Assembly (NCBI GenBank): GCA_003612335.1
Contig: RAYO01000002.1
Span: forward strand, 16,006 to 80,005
Reading direction: 5' to 3'
Source: a bacterium 1xD42-67
Lineage (GTDB): Bacteria > Bacillota > Clostridia > Oscillospirales > Oscillospiraceae
DNA: 64,000 bases
Part shown: positions 63,992 to 64,000 of the stretch, piece after piece
How positions within the stretch are numbered: position 1 is the stretch's first letter
How the letters are laid out: each line of letters opens with the position of its first letter
Made by a program: the position numbers and the translations under genes
Notes under the pieces: model-generated
Told to the model about the DNA's origin: nothing
Seen by the model: the letters and a program-made list of their open reading frames with translations, nothing else
Database searches by the model: none

Positions 63992-64000
63992 ATGAGAAAC
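63992..64000 (+). CDS. Start of a gene cut by the window end
   Basis: Only the first three codons (ATGAGAAAC, Met-Arg-Asn) are visible, after AAAGGAGGAAG with 7 nt spacing. Product unknown. Confidence 0.75.

Overview
The window is a chromosomal segment of a GC-rich (roughly 60-65 %) spore-forming, anaerobic Firmicute. SpoIIE, a YtvI-type permease and a YdcC/GerS-like lipoprotein point to sporulation. Indolepyruvate:ferredoxin oxidoreductase, phenylacetate-CoA ligase, B12-dependent MetH and a two-gene SUF-like operon point to an anaerobe. Protein sequences and intergenic repeats look like Oscillospiraceae (Flavonifractor/Lawsonibacter/Intestinimonas-like); this is recognition, not a search result.

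Layout. 0-4 kb: the tail of a type I restriction HsdR, a zinc-ribbon membrane protein, a YigZ gene with a small XRE regulator whose divergent promoter carries paired operators, and a YerC-type repressor. 3.9-9.1 kb: aryl-pyruvate oxidation genes iorA-iorB, two small orphans, paaK and an ACT-domain gene. 9-16 kb: YgiQ, a membrane glycosyltransferase, a FAD oxidoreductase and an NlpC/P60 hydrolase. 16-24 kb: rpoB-rpoC with their own promoter and leader. 24-28 kb: a terminator-bracketed, internally duplicated membrane protein, a KdpDE-like two-component pair and an SLH protein. 28-34 kb: a Phe-type T-box, a polysaccharide deacetylase, a zinc-ribbon relic, pheS, a zinc-ribbon gene and pheT. 34-44 kb: a threonine-aldolase-like enzyme, two zinc-ribbon/transglutaminase surface proteins, the KtrAB potassium system, an unidentified leader RNA before an S4/YlmH gene, DegV, a YtvI-type permease and two tRNA-Ser genes. 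44-52 kb: rplJ-rplL with an L10 leader (far from rpoBC), a SufC/SufB pair, and nnr, a ydcC-like gene, alr and ndoA without the usual antitoxin. 52-64 kb: secreted and RNHCP proteins, an AT-rich orphan, asnA, a separate MetH reactivation gene overlapping metH, an Asp23-FakA operon, spoIIE, a 49-aa gene, and a long leader entering a gene cut by the window end.

Most of the window is core housekeeping. I found no phage, transposase, CRISPR array or complete defence island; HsdR at the left edge is the only defence gene. The least explained material is non-coding: two families of intergenic inverted-repeat elements, several structured leaders, and dyad operators at divergent promoters. Coding oddities are a PheT insertion, a split MetH, an ndoA gene without antitoxin and a degenerate zinc-ribbon gene.
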